From: Cellulomonas sp. PhB150 | Lineage (GTDB): Bacteria > Actinomycetota > Actinomycetes > Actinomycetales > Cellulomonadaceae | Assembly: GCF_003755175.1 (NCBI RefSeq) | Contig: NZ_RKHX01000006.1 | Coordinates: forward strand, 62,001-126,000 | DNA: 64,000 nt | Direction of reading: 5' to 3' | Part shown: positions 38,544 to 48,026 of the stretch, in pieces | How positions within the stretch are numbered: the first letter of the stretch is position 1 | Layout of the letters: every line of letters starts with the position of its first letter | Notes under the pieces: generated by a model | The model's input: only the letters and a program-made list of their open reading frames with translations | What the model was told of the DNA's origin: nothing | The model's database searches: none | Made by a program: the position numbers and the translations under genes

Positions 38544-39202
38544 TCCCCGGCGCCGAGACCCCCGACCGCCGCGGCCGGACCGGCCTGCACCTCGTCGGGC
38601 GAGACCTGGACCGCAACCCGGACGTCGTGGTCCGCGACGTCGAGCTGCTCTCCGCCGACTGGTACGTCCTGCGCGCGACCACGTACGAGCACCGCCAGCA
38701 CGACGGCACGGTCACGACGGAGCGGCGCGAGACCTACGACCGCGGCGACGGCGCGACCGTCCTGCTCTACGAGCCGGACCGGCGCACCGTGCTGCTCACG
38801 CGGCAGTTCCGCTACGCGGTGTACGTCAACGAGCACCCCGACGGCATGCTGCTCGAGACGGCTGCGGGCCTGCTCGACGACGACGCCCCCGAGGAGGCCG
38901 TCCGGCGCGAGGCCGCCGAGGAGACCGGGGTCGAGATCGGCGAGATCGAGCACGTCTTCGACGTCTACATGAGCCCTGGCTCGGTCACCGAGCGCCTGCA
39001 CTTCTACGCCGCGCCGTACGCGGGCACGCCGGGCGGGACCAGGGCGGGGATCGCGGAGGAGGGCGAGCACATCGAGGTCGTCGAGCTCGGGTTCGACGAG
39101 GCGCTCGCGGGCATCGGGACGACGATCGTCGACGCCAAGACGGTGATGCTGCTGCAGTGGGCGGCGCTGCGCGGGCCGTTCGCCGGGACCGGACCTGCCT
39201 AG
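38540..39202 (+). CDS. nudK: NudK-like Nudix hydrolase (GDP-mannose pyrophosphatase type)
   Basis: The 220-aa Nudix protein contains AGLLDDDAPEEAV, REAAEETG and the trailing FDVYMSPGSVTERLHFY, closely following E. coli NudK, which hydrolyses GDP-mannose and related sugar nucleotides. The catalytic REAAEE helix is intact. GTG 38540 overlaps the GNAT stop; the open frame upstream is a shadow. The 3' end overlaps the convergent phosphatase gene by four bases. Substrate preference is inferred from similarity. Confidence 0.8.
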   Translation: MIPGAETPDRRGRTGLHLVGRDLDRNPDVVVRDVELLSADWYVLRATTYEHRQHDGTVTTERRETYDRGDGATVLLYEPDRRTVLLTRQFRYAVYVNEHPDGMLLETAAGLLDDDAPEEAVRREAAEETGVEIGEIEHVFDVYMSPGSVTERLHFYAAPYAGTPGGTRAGIAEEGEHIEVVELGFDEALAGIGTTIVDAKTVMLLQWAALRGPFAGTGPA

Positions 39203-40800
39203 ACCCGGCAGAGCAGCACGACGACGTCGTCGCGCACGTCCGCGGTGAGCATCTGCCCGAGCAGCCCGTCGACCGCGTCGTCGAGCGGGCCGTTGCGGAG
39301 CGTAGGTGCGAGGTCGAGCAGGCGCTGCAGCCCGATGCGCAGGGTGGAGTCGCGCCGCTCGACGAGCCCGTCGGTGTAGAGCAGCACCACGTCGCCGGCG
39401 CTGACCGCGGTCACGGCCTCGTGCCGCTCGCCCGCGCCGACGGTCAGGCCGAGCGGCGTGCTGCGTGCCTCGCGGAGCCAGTCCGCGCCGTCGGCGGTGA
39501 TCAGCGCGGGCGGCAGGTGACCGGCCGTGGCGTGCGTGAGCGTGCCGGCCGCGGGGTCGAGCACCCCGCAGAACACGGTGGTGAACTCGGCGCCCGGGAG
39601 GGTGCGCGCGTAGCGGTCCAGGCCGAGCAGGGTCGTCGCGGGGCTGCCGTTCTCCAGCAGCAGGGCGCGCGCCGCGCTGCGCAGCTGGCCCATGACGGCG
39701 GCCGCCTCGAGCCCGTGGCCCACGCAGTCCCCGACGACGAGCCCGCGGCGACCGTCGGACAGGTCGACGAGGTCGAACCAGTCGCCGCCCACGGACAGGC
39801 GCCCGTCGGCGGGTCGGTACCGGACCGCCGCACCGTCGAGCGACGAGGGCGACGGCAGCATCGCCTCCTGCAGCGCACGGCTGACGGTCGCGACCTCGTC
39901 CAGCTCCCGCAGCCGCCGCAGCGTGGCCGTGACCGCTGCGCCGATCGTCGACGCCATGAGCTGCAGGAACTCGCGGTTCCCGGCGTCGAACGGGCGCCGC
40001 GCCGAGGCCTCGAGGACGACGACGCCCGCGGCCTCGTCGTCGCGGGTGTCGCTGAGCGCGGCGACGACGGTCGAGCCGAGGATCGTCGTGCCACCGCGGT
40101 CGGCGACGGCGTCGAGCACCGCGAGGGGGATGTCGTCGGACGGCTCGCCGTGCCGGCCGACCACGCGCAGGCCCTCGGCATCGCGGAGCCGGACGCACGC
40201 GTACGCGACGTCCACGCTCGCATCGAGCGCGGCGAGGGCGATGCGGACCTGGTCGTCGGCCCCGCCCGGCGTCGCGGCGAGGGCGGTCGACAGTGCCGTC
40301 AGGGTGGCCAGCCGACGGGCCGAGACGACCTGCTCGGTGGTCTCGGTCGCGATGTCCAGGACGCCGACCACCGCGCCGTGCTCGTCGCGCAGCGGGCTGT
40401 AGGAGAAGCTGAACGAGGTCTCCTCGACGAACCCGGACCGCTCGACGCGCAGCGGCAGGTCGACCTCCCAGGTCGGCACGCCCGTCTCCAGCACCTGCCG
40501 GAAGGAGGGCTCGATGTCGCCCCAGATCTCGCCCCACACGGCCTTCGCCGCGGACCCCATGGCGGCGGGGTGCTTCTCGGTGCCGAGCATCGGCCGGTAG
40601 CCGTCGTTGTAGATCATCGTGAGCTCGGGTCCCCACGCGAGCATCACGGGGAAGCGGGTGCTGAAGCACAGCTCGACCGCGGAGCGCAGCGCGGCCGGCC
40701 ACGTCTCGGGATCACCGAGGGGCGTCAGGTCCCACCGGACGGCACGCGCGAGCGCACCGCACTCATCCTGGGCGGTCGCCGCCTCGAACCAGTCCGCCAC
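39199..40800 (-). CDS. PAS-GAF-PP2C (SpoIIE/RsbU-type) serine phosphatase
   Basis: The 533-aa protein has an N-terminal PAS-like domain (about 40-155, FPVMLAWGPELTMIYND), a GAF domain (about 165-300) and a C-terminal PP2C-type phosphatase (about 310-533). Metal-binding motifs are GGDWFDLVDLSDG, VGDCVGHG and the final DDVVVLLCRV. Such proteins dephosphorylate anti-anti-sigma factors and switch on general stress responses. No cognate anti-sigma genes are adjacent. No membrane segment is present, so it is cytosolic. Confidence 0.88.
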   Translation of the reverse strand: MADWFEAATAQDECGALARAVRWDLTPLGDPETWPAALRSAVELCFSTRFPVMLAWGPELTMIYNDGYRPMLGTEKHPAAMGSAAKAVWGEIWGDIEPSFRQVLETGVPTWEVDLPLRVERSGFVEETSFSFSYSPLRDEHGAVVGVLDIATETTEQVVSARRLATLTALSTALAATPGGADDQVRIALAALDASVDVAYACVRLRDAEGLRVVGRHGEPSDDIPLAVLDAVADRGGTTILGSTVVAALSDTRDDEAAGVVVLEASARRPFDAGNREFLQLMASTIGAAVTATLRRLRELDEVATVSRALQEAMLPSPSSLDGAAVRYRPADGRLSVGGDWFDLVDLSDGRRGLVVGDCVGHGLEAAAVMGQLRSAARALLLENGSPATTLLGLDRYARTLPGAEFTTVFCGVLDPAAGTLTHATAGHLPPALITADGADWLREARSTPLGLTVGAGERHEAVTAVSAGDVVLLYTDGLVERRDSTLRIGLQRLLDLAPTLRNGPLDDAVDGLLGQMLTADVRDDVVVLLCRV

Positions 40801-40818
40801 CGGCCAAGAGTAAGCGGG

Positions 40819-41379
40819 TCAGGCGAGCAGGACGTCGATCGCCCCGAGGAAGTCGTCGAGGTCCTCCGGGTCGCGCGAGGTGACCAGGGCGTAGCCGCCC
40901 TCGTGGTCGACGACGACGGGCTCGTCCTTCCACTCGGCGCCGGCGTTGCGGATGTCCGTCTCGAGCGAGGCGTAGGACGTCAGCGTCTTGCCGCGCACCA
41001 CGTCGGCCGAGACCAGCGCCCACGGCGCGTGGCAGATCGCGGCGATCGGCTTGCCCGACGCGGCGAACGTGCGGACCAGGGCGAGCGCCTCCTCCGACAG
41101 CCGCAGCGTGTCGGCGTTGATCGTGCCGCCGGGGATGAGCAGCAGGTCGTAGCCCTTGGCGTCGACGTCGGCGAGCTTGATGTCGGGCTTGACGGCGTCG
41201 CCCGGCTCCTTGTTGCCGGTGAGCGTCTGGATCTTCTTCTTGCCCTTGAGCGCGGCGATCGTCACCTTCGCGCCCGACGAGCGCAGGTGCGCGACCGGCA
41301 CGACCAGCTCGTCGTGCTCGACGCCGTAGTTGGTGACGATGGCGAGGATGCGGCGACCCTTGAGGGAGGAACTGGACAT
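40819..41379 (-). CDS. DJ-1/PfpI-family protein
   Basis: The 186-aa protein has the PfpI fold with the nucleophile elbow AAICHAPWAL (Cys116-His117) and the LLIPGG strand. Members include intracellular proteases, glyoxalases and deglycases. It starts with MSSSSLKGRRILAIVTNYG and has the usual length. It lies 18 bases from the start of the phosphatase gene on the same strand and probably precedes it in one transcript. Exact activity cannot be told from sequence. Confidence 0.88.
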   Translation of the reverse strand: MSSSSLKGRRILAIVTNYGVEHDELVVPVAHLRSSGAKVTIAALKGKKKIQTLTGNKEPGDAVKPDIKLADVDAKGYDLLLIPGGTINADTLRLSEEALALVRTFAASGKPIAAICHAPWALVSADVVRGKTLTSYASLETDIRNAGAEWKDEPVVVDHEGGYALVTSRDPEDLDDFLGAIDVLLA

Positions 41380-41425
41380 GAGGCCACCGTAGGGGGTGGA
41401 GCGGTGCGCGCGCTGTGCGGGCGCG

Positions 41426-42751
41426 TCAGCGATTCCGGCGGCGCCCGAGCACGTCGCGCACGGGCGGGACGACGGTGCCCTCGGCGAGCAGGTGCGCGCG
41501 GGTGAGGCGGCGGTTGTGCAGCACCCCGACGACGCCGATCACCCACGGCACGAGCAGCGCGCTGAAGGCGAGCCGGTAGGCGTCCAGGGAGTACGTCGTC
41601 GCGCCGGGCGGCGACGCGAGCTGCAGCACGACCCCGACGGCCAGCACCGCCCCGATGGTCGAGATGAAGCCGCCCGTGTTGACGAACCCGGTCGCCGTGC
41701 CCAGCGAGGCCGCGGGGGTCGACGTGCGTGCGAAGTCCATCCCGACGAGCGAAACCGGGCCGCCCGCACCCACAGCGATCACGAACACGACGAGCACCCA
41801 CATCGGCTGCGGCGTCGAGGGCACGAGCAGCAGCACCCACGCGGCGAGCGTGACGACGCAGCTGGTCAGCACGGCCCAGCTGCGGCGCAGCGGGTGGCGC
41901 GCGGTGAAGCGCCCGACGACGGGCCCGGCCCCCATCGCCGTGAGCGTGAGCACCGTGAGCAGGACCGAGGCCTCGGCGCGGCTGCGGCCCTGCGCGGTCA
42001 CGAAGAACGGCACGCCCCACAGCAGCGAGACGACGTTGGCGCTGAACGGCGTGACGAAGTGGCTCCAGAACCCGAGCCGCGTCCCGGCCGGCCGCACGGC
42101 GAGCCGCACGGCCGGCACGAACCGCGTCGGTGCGGCCGGGGCCACGCGACCGGACGAGCGGATGCCGACGAACGCGACGACCGACGCGACCACTCCCGCC
42201 ACGGCGAGCGACCCGAACGTCGCGCCCCAGCCCCGGGCGTGCAGCAGCCACGCCACCGGGATCGCGGACGCGAGCTGCCCCGACTGCCCGATCAGGCCCG
42301 TGATCTGCACCATCACCGGCACCCGGCGGGCAGGGAACCACTCGGAGACGAGCCGGATCGCGCTGATGAACAGCCCCGCGTCGCCGGCGCCGATGAGCAC
42401 GCGCGCGGCGAGCGCCCACGGCACGGAGTCCGCGAGGGACAGCACCAGCTGGCCGGCCGCCATGACGAGCGAGCCCGTCGTGATCACCGCGCGCGGCCCG
42501 AACCTGTCGAGCAGCCGGCCCGCCGGGATCTGCATCCCGGCGTACACGGCGAGCTGCGTGACCGACAGCGCCGCGAGCCCCGTGGCGGACAGGCCGAACC
42601 GGTCGATCGCCTCGACGCCCGCGACCCCGAGCGCCGTGCGATGGGTGACCCCGACGAAGTAGGCGACGACCGCGCAGGTCCACACCGCCATCGCGGTCCG
42701 CCCGGTGGAGGGTGCGCGGCTGCCGGTCACCGGCACCGACGCGCCCGACAT
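41426..42751 (-). CDS. MFS transporter
   Basis: The 441-aa integral membrane protein has twelve hydrophobic segments. The inter-helix 2-3 loop motif appears as GRLLDRFGPRA (about residues 77-88), and the second half has GRFTARHPLRR. It resembles nitrate/sugar-type MFS permeases (NarK- or Nar/hexuronate-like) but the substrate is not evident. A GAGAGGT site precedes the ATG. The neighbours do not suggest a pathway. Confidence 0.85.
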   Translation of the reverse strand: MSGASVPVTGSRAPSTGRTAMAVWTCAVVAYFVGVTHRTALGVAGVEAIDRFGLSATGLAALSVTQLAVYAGMQIPAGRLLDRFGPRAVITTGSLVMAAGQLVLSLADSVPWALAARVLIGAGDAGLFISAIRLVSEWFPARRVPVMVQITGLIGQSGQLASAIPVAWLLHARGWGATFGSLAVAGVVASVVAFVGIRSSGRVAPAAPTRFVPAVRLAVRPAGTRLGFWSHFVTPFSANVVSLLWGVPFFVTAQGRSRAEASVLLTVLTLTAMGAGPVVGRFTARHPLRRSWAVLTSCVVTLAAWVLLLVPSTPQPMWVLVVFVIAVGAGGPVSLVGMDFARTSTPAASLGTATGFVNTGGFISTIGAVLAVGVVLQLASPPGATTYSLDAYRLAFSALLVPWVIGVVGVLHNRRLTRAHLLAEGTVVPPVRDVLGRRRNR

Positions 42752-42829
42752 CGACCGACCTCTCGCAGCACGGCGCGGCCGACCCGAGGGGCCCGGCCGC
42801 GAAGGCCTCCAGACTATGCCGCGCCCGGG

Positions 42830-43888
42830 TCAGGGCGTCTCGGGCACCCACTCGGCGGACGTGATCGCCTGGAAGCTGGTCACGACGGGCTCGTCGAACG
42901 TCTGCCCGAGGACCGCGGTGTTGACGTCCTCCCAGCTCAGCAGCTGCCCGGTCGTCGGGTCGATCACCAGGATCACCGTGTCGTCACCGGCCTGGGAACC
43001 CCGCACCGCGACGGCGTCACCCGTCCGCCCCACCCGGTCCCGCGTCGTGCCGAGGTCCTGCACCGCGCTCTCGTCGGCCAGCATCGACCAGATCGCCTCC
43101 GACAGGTCGCTGGGCACGACGGCGGTCACGTACAGCTGGACGACCTGGTGGACCAGGCACTGCGGCTCCGCGCCCGTGCACGTGTCGCCGCCGGCCGTGA
43201 TGAGCGCGGCCCGCAGCGCGGCGGGGTCGCGCGGCAGCTCGGCCGCCCGGTTCGCGTCGAGCGTGCCCGCCGGCGCGCGGGTCGTCGCCACCGCACCGCC
43301 GTGCGGGTAGGTGGTCGTGTCGGTGACGTGACCGTCGAGCCCGAGGGCGGGCGCGCGGACCTCGCGGTTCACGGACGAGCCGTCCGGCGAGACCTCGAGC
43401 GTGCCGAACGTGGGGAACAGGACCGTGTCCGCGCCGCCGCTCGAGGTGAGGAACCACGCGTACGAGCGGATCCGCTGGATGCCCGACCCCGTCACGACGG
43501 GCTGGGTCCCCGCGGACGCGGCGACGGCGGTCAGGGTGTCGTGCGCCGACGGGAGCGTCCCCGCCATGGCCTCGGCGGCGGTGCCGCCGGAGTAGACCAG
43601 CGACGGCGGCGGACCGGCCTCGGCGGGCGTCGAGCGCGACTGCCAGGACACGCCGACGACGACGAGCGCGGCGACGACGGCCGCGACGGCCGCGATCCGC
43701 GCCCAGGGTGCCCCGCCACGGCGCGCGGGGGCCGCTGCGGGCGGGTCCGCGAGGATGCGCGCGAGGATCGCCTCGTCGGCGGACGACAGCGGCTCGGGCG
43801 CGGGACCGGACGCCGCACCGGGTGCTCCCAGCAGCTCGCGCAGTCGCCGCGCCTCGGCGTCGGCGCCCTGGATCCGGGGGTCGGTCAC
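42830..43888 (-). CDS. Membrane partner of ECF sigma factor (CU044_5270-like)
   Basis: The 352-aa protein starts at GTG 43888, overlapping the sigma-factor stop (GTGA). It has a cytoplasmic N-terminal region of about 60 residues, one membrane helix (about 67-85) and a large exported domain. The layout and position fit the CU044_5270 family that accompanies ECF sigma genes in actinobacteria. It may act as an anti-sigma or signal-input protein, but it lacks a visible zinc-type anti-sigma HxxxCxxC motif. Confidence 0.75.
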   Translation of the reverse strand: MTDPRIQGADAEARRLRELLGAPGAASGPAPEPLSSADEAILARILADPPAAAPARRGGAPWARIAAVAAVVAALVVVGVSWQSRSTPAEAGPPPSLVYSGGTAAEAMAGTLPSAHDTLTAVAASAGTQPVVTGSGIQRIRSYAWFLTSSGGADTVLFPTFGTLEVSPDGSSVNREVRAPALGLDGHVTDTTTYPHGGAVATTRAPAGTLDANRAAELPRDPAALRAALITAGGDTCTGAEPQCLVHQVVQLYVTAVVPSDLSEAIWSMLADESAVQDLGTTRDRVGRTGDAVAVRGSQAGDDTVILVIDPTTGQLLSWEDVNTAVLGQTFDEPVVTSFQAITSAEWVPETP

Positions 43889-44418
43889 GGGCGAACCCCC
43901 TGCGAGACCTGCTCGTCGCCGAGCGCCTTCTCCACGCGGCGGCGCGCACGCATGAGCCTCGCGCGCATCGCGGTCGCCGAGCAGCCGAGCGCGAACGCCG
44001 CCTCGCTCGGTGTCAGCCCGCCCCACACGACGAGCTCGAGCGCGTCGCGGTCGGTGTCGGGCAGCCCGGCCAGCAGGCGGGTCACGCGGTCGTCGCCGAG
44101 CACGCGCTCCGTCTCGTCGGGCTGCTGGTCGCGGTGCGAGGCGGCGCGCTCGGCGGTCCGCTGCCGGCGCCCGCGCGAGCGCAGGGCGTGGCCGATCTCG
44201 TGGTGGGCGGTCCGGTAGATCCAGGCTCGCCGCATGCCCTCGTCGCACGGCAGGTCCGCCCAGCGGCGCCAGGCGGTCGCGAACGTCTCGTTGACGACGT
44301 CGTCGGCCGCGTCCGGCCCGACGGTGCGCGCGACGAAGCGCCGCACACCGGGTGCGACGGCGCGGAACAGGGCCTCGAACTCCGCAGCGGGGCTCGGTGG
44401 GACCGCCTCCAGCAGCAC
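43885..44418 (-). CDS. ECF-type RNA polymerase sigma factor
   Basis: The 177-aa protein has sigma region 2 (FEALFRAVAPGVRRFVARTVG, AADDVVNETFATAWRRW) and region 4 (GLTPSEAAFALGCSATAMRARLMRARRRV) with no region 3, as in ECF sigma-70 factors. The GTG start follows GGGGGAGG closely. It is coupled to the downstream membrane protein. Targets are unknown; the convergently placed secreted I36-type gene and the helical-repeat operon nearby are candidates by position only. Confidence 0.9.
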   Translation of the reverse strand: MLLEAVPPSPAAEFEALFRAVAPGVRRFVARTVGPDAADDVVNETFATAWRRWADLPCDEGMRRAWIYRTAHHEIGHALRSRGRRQRTAERAASHRDQQPDETERVLGDDRVTRLLAGLPDTDRDALELVVWGGLTPSEAAFALGCSATAMRARLMRARRRVEKALGDEQVSQGVRP

Positions 44419-44443
44419 GACCTCCCCCGACGTTCCGCGGTGG

Positions 44444-44845
44444 CTAGCACCCGGTCCCCCCGAGGATACGGAACGAGCGTGCGGTCACCGCGGTCAGGCC
44501 GACAGTGGTCCCGGCGGTGTAGCACCGTGACGCGCCGCTGCCGTCGGCATTCGCGTAGACGCGCGCCGCTCGGGCCGTCCGGTTGCGCACCGACGACGCG
44601 ACCGCGATGCCGGTGCCGCTGAGCGCCGTCGACGTCGTGTCGATCAGCAGGCCGGTGTAGCTGACGCCGGTCCAGACGCAGAAGCTGCCGGAGTCGCAGT
44701 CCGAGACCGCCTCGGCGGACCGCACGACCTCGCCCCCGTCGTCCTCGGCCGCCGCGGGAGGGGCGAGTGCCCCCGCGACGACGAGGGACGCGAGCACCGC
44801 GGGCGCGGCCAGGGCCGCGACGAGGGTCCGGGGTCGTCCGCGCAC
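44444..44845 (-). CDS. Secreted peptidase-inhibitor I36-like protein
   Basis: The 133-aa exported protein has a signal peptide (VRGRPRTLVAALAAPAVLA..., cut near PPAAAED). A small beta/gamma-crystallin-like domain follows with CDSGSFCVWTGVSYTG, as in the I36 inhibitor family of Streptomyces (SMPI). Three or more Cys could form disulfides. GTG 44845 is chosen for its position at the start of the signal peptide with GGACGGGG upstream. Inhibition of proteases is family knowledge, not shown here. Confidence 0.75.
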   Translation of the reverse strand: MRGRPRTLVAALAAPAVLASLVVAGALAPPAAAEDDGGEVVRSAEAVSDCDSGSFCVWTGVSYTGLLIDTTSTALSGTGIAVASSVRNRTARAARVYANADGSGASRCYTAGTTVGLTAVTARSFRILGGTGC

Positions 44846-45140
44846 CGTGATCCCCGTCCTGGTCGGTTCCGGCGGGGAGTCCCCCCGGGCGGACGCGTCG
44901 GCTGCCTGTGCCGGCGGATCGGGACCGTGGGTGGGGCCTCCCCCTACGCGGCCCCATCCACGATCACCGATTCCGTCCCCCACCCCGTATGTGCCCGCTC
45001 GGGGGTCCCGCGTGACACGCACCCGATGTGATCCCCGTCACACGGGCAGCGGCCGGGGTGGTATCACGGCGGCCCCGGCCGCGCTCCTTCGCCGTACGCC
45101 TCCGGTCGCCGACCGGACGGCCCACAACGGGGAGGGCAGC
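44846..45140. other. Divergent promoter region of the helical-repeat operon
   Basis: These 295 bases separate the I36-like gene from the five-gene operon. It is Pro/Gly-codon-like GC-rich sequence without a gene. A GGGGAGGG ribosome site ends it, four bases before the ATG at 45141. No operator palindrome stands out. Confidence 0.4.
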
Positions 45141-48026
45141 ATGAACCGCATCACGGAGGCGACGGGCGGGATCCCGCTCAAGGACGTCGACGCCATGGCG
45201 ACGAGCATCGCGGGTTCGGGCTTCAAGGCCGTCGAGCTCGCGCCGGCGCTGAGCGAGGCGTTCGGCAAGAGCCGCAACCGCGCCGTCAGCCTGGCCAGCG
45301 CGTACGCCAGGACGTTGCCGACCATCGACGACCACCGCCAGCTGTTCCAGGCGGCGGCCAAGCTCGAGCCCGACGAGCACCGCACGCTCGTCGAGGGCTA
45401 CCGCAAGGCCGGGCAGGCGCAGGCCGTCGTGCACGCGGTCGGCCTGCTGCCGCGCGCCGAGGGCCGCACGATCATGGCCGACCTCATCCACAAGCCCGAC
45501 GGCTCGATCGACAAGGCGGGGGCCACGTCGGTCGGCCTCTGGTTGCGCGACGCGGGACACCAGCTCCTCGCCGCGCAGGTGCCCGTCGCACCGGAGGACC
45601 ACGACGACGCGATCGTCGACTTCATCGAGGACGTGGGTGACGCGATCTCCGACGCGGTGAGCTCGGTCATCGACGCCATCGGCGACGCGATCGAGGACTT
45701 CGTCGCCGCGATCGAGGACGTCGTCAACTGGTTGGCCACCGAGGTCGCGGCCCTGGCGCGCTCGCTCGTCGCAGCCTTCGCGACGCTGGGCGCGCTGTTC
45801 GTCAAGGTGGTCGAGGCCGGCTACGACGTGCTGCGCAAGATCATCAAGGGCCTCGAGGACATCGGGAAGTCGATGTTCCAGATGCTCGACGCCGCGTTCA
45901 CCCTGGTCCGCGACTCGCTGATCAGCATCCTGCGCGCCATGGACAGCCTGGGCCGCACGCTGGGACAGCTGCTCTCCTACCTGGTCAACAAGGCCGCCGA
46001 CCTGGTCCGCAAGGGCATCGACGCCCTGCTCGCGATCGGCAAGACGATCGGCAACCTCATCGAGCAGGCGGCGGCCGCGGCCCTCTCGCTCGTCGGCTCG
46101 GTGGTCCGCGCGCTCGTCGAGCTGGGCAAGGCGGTCGGCGAGATCCTCGCGACGATCGTCGCCAAGTCGCTCGAGCTGCTCAAGCAGGTCGTCACGACGC
46201 TCATCTCGATCGGACGGGCGATCGGCCAGCTGCTCCAGGACGCGCTCGCCCTCGGGCTCGACTTCCTGCGCAAGATGGCCCAGGCCGCCGCGGCGATCGG
46301 CGCCGCGCTCGCGGACCTCGCGGCCTTCATCGCCACCGCCGCAGCGGCCGCGGTCAAGGCCGTCGTCGCGGGCATCCTCGCGGCGACGAGCTCGCTGATC
46401 AGCCTCGTCATCGAGATCGCCAAGATCGGCTTCGCGGTGCTCAAGAAGGTCGTCGCGGCCGTCTTCGAGCTCGGCCGCACGCTCGGCAACCTGCTCAAGG
46501 AGCTGGCCAAGGCCGTCGTCAGCACCCTGCGCGACGTCCTCAAGGCGGCGTTCGAGCTCGGCAAGACGATCGCCGAGTTCGCCGCGGAGATGGTCCGGTA
46601 CACCTACCGCGCGGCCGCGCGGTTCGTCGAGGCGGCCATCGCGGCCGGCGCGGCGGTGGCCGACCTGCTCGAGTCCGTGATCGAGGCGGGCTACTTCGTC
46701 TTCCGGCGGATGGTCAACGGCATCCTGCAGGCGCTGGGCTCGGTCGCCTCCGTGTTCCAGTGGCTGCTGGCCCGCGGCGCCGACCTGGCCTCCGAGCTGT
46801 GGCGGCAGGCGGTGCTCGCCGTGCGGTTCGTCAAGAACGCCGTCGGCGAGATCCTGTCCTGGGCGCTCACGCAGACGAAGGCGGTCTTCGAGACGATCGT
46901 CAAGGCCATCGAGGCGGTCGGCGCCGCCATCGCCGAGGTCGTCGACTGGGCACTGGCGGTCGGGGCCGCGGCGCTCGAGTGGCTCGGCGAGGTCACCGTG
47001 AAGATCGGCAACTCGCTGTCCTACGTCCTGTCCTACATCGAGGACGACGTGCTGCCGGCGATCGCGTCGGTCATCAAGGGCGCCCTCCGGGCGGGTGCCG
47101 CGATCGCGGGCATCATCGCCTGGGCCGTCGAGCGGGCCGCAGCGACCCTGCGGACCGCCGTCGGGGCGCTGCTGGCGGCGGGGGCCACGATCGGCCAGCT
47201 CGTCGTCGCGACCCTGCTGCACCCGGGCGACGCGCTGGGCAACCTGCTCGCGGCGCTCGACGCGCTCGGGCAGGCGTTCTCGACCATCGCGAACGACGTG
47301 TGGAGCATCGGGGGCGAGGCGTGGGAGCGGTTCGTGCTCGCCGCCAAGGAGGTGGGCCGCGGGGTCGTCGAGATCCTCGAGGCCGCGCTGGAGATCGTCG
47401 GCGGCGCCGTCGCCTCGGCCGTCGCGATCCTGCTGCGCACCCTCGCGTCGTACCGCGAGATGTCCGCGCAGGAGAAGGCCGACGCGGCCCTCGTCTTCGG
47501 CCCGGCGCTGGACCTGTCCGACGTGTACGTCGCCACGGAGTCCATCACCAACGACGTCATCTTCGGCATCCAGGACTTCTTCACCGGCAACCCGGACTCC
47601 CGGGCGTTCGTCACGGACACGCTGATCAACTTCGACGTCGACGACGGCCCCCTCGAGCGTCGCAAGATGATCCACGAGCTGACCCACGTCTGGCAGTTCA
47701 AGACGACGGGCCCGTTCTACCTGGTCGAGGCCATCCACGCCCAGATCGCCGGCGACGGCTACAACTACGGGTACGACGAGGGAGTCGCCAGCGTCTCGAT
47801 CGTCACCGACTACGCCGGCACCACGAAGACCGAGGACCGTGGCGAGGCCACCGGCGAGGGCGGCCAGGACGACCTGGTCGCGGCGGGCGGCAACTTCGAC
47901 CACTTCAACCGCGAGCAGCAGGGCCAGATCCTCATGCACTGGTTCGTGCGTGCGGTGCTGCAGGCCCGGCCCCCGGCCGACGTCGCGGCGTGGGAGCCCT
48001 ACGTGCAGGCGGTCCGGGCGTCGTGA
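45141..48026 (+). CDS. Helical 29-residue-repeat protein with C-terminal HExxH domain
   Basis: The 961-aa protein has three parts. Residues 1-210 are a helical head. Residues 215-765 are about nineteen tandem 29-residue amphipathic helices of the form xLGrtiGxLLxxaxxxglxxlrkvvxal, Ala/Leu/Val-rich with an Asp/Glu or Lys face. The tail (about 785-961) carries IHELTHVWQ (His845, Glu846, His849) and LVEAIHAQ (Glu863), a zincin-type metal site resembling Vgr-related and DUF4157-like HELTH domains. No signal peptide or clear membrane helix is seen. It leads an operon with a caspase-like protease, ACP and ketosynthase. I know no named family for the whole. It could be membrane- or lipid-binding, a scaffold, or a toxin. 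Confidence 0.8.
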   Translation: MNRITEATGGIPLKDVDAMATSIAGSGFKAVELAPALSEAFGKSRNRAVSLASAYARTLPTIDDHRQLFQAAAKLEPDEHRTLVEGYRKAGQAQAVVHAVGLLPRAEGRTIMADLIHKPDGSIDKAGATSVGLWLRDAGHQLLAAQVPVAPEDHDDAIVDFIEDVGDAISDAVSSVIDAIGDAIEDFVAAIEDVVNWLATEVAALARSLVAAFATLGALFVKVVEAGYDVLRKIIKGLEDIGKSMFQMLDAAFTLVRDSLISILRAMDSLGRTLGQLLSYLVNKAADLVRKGIDALLAIGKTIGNLIEQAAAAALSLVGSVVRALVELGKAVGEILATIVAKSLELLKQVVTTLISIGRAIGQLLQDALALGLDFLRKMAQAAAAIGAALADLAAFIATAAAAAVKAVVAGILAATSSLISLVIEIAKIGFAVLKKVVAAVFELGRTLGNLLKELAKAVVSTLRDVLKAAFELGKTIAEFAAEMVRYTYRAAARFVEAAIAAGAAVADLLESVIEAGYFVFRRMVNGILQALGSVASVFQWLLARGADLASELWRQAVLAVRFVKNAVGEILSWALTQTKAVFETIVKAIEAVGAAIAEVVDWALAVGAAALEWLGEVTVKIGNSLSYVLSYIEDDVLPAIASVIKGALRAGAAIAGIIAWAVERAAATLRTAVGALLAAGATIGQLVVATLLHPGDALGNLLAALDALGQAFSTIANDVWSIGGEAWERFVLAAKEVGRGVVEILEAALEIVGGAVASAVAILLRTLASYREMSAQEKADAALVFGPALDLSDVYVATESITNDVIFGIQDFFTGNPDSRAFVTDTLINFDVDDGPLERRKMIHELTHVWQFKTTGPFYLVEAIHAQIAGDGYNYGYDEGVASVSIVTDYAGTTKTEDRGEATGEGGQDDLVAAGGNFDHFNREQQGQILMHWFVRAVLQARPPADVAAWEPYVQAVRAS
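45783..47435 (+). repeat. Tandem 87-base (29-residue) coding repeats
   Basis: Unit starts TLG (45783) and EVG (47349) are separated by 1566 bases, exactly 18 x 87. Most units are 29 residues; a 25-residue first unit and a 62-residue pair compensate. Repeats are diverged at DNA level, so this is an old protein repeat, not a recent tandem duplication. Typical starts are SLGRTLGQLL, AIGKTIGNLI, ELGKAVGEIL and ELGRTLGNLL. Confidence 0.85.

Noticed and set aside
41396-44218. 940-residue plus-strand frame across the MFS and sigma-partner genes
   Set aside because: Low-complexity Arg/Gly/Asp composition, no motif, and antisense to two clear genes.
45141-48026. Phage tape-measure protein
   Set aside because: The helical repeats look similar, but there are no phage structural genes nearby and the neighbours are a protease, ACP and ketosynthase.
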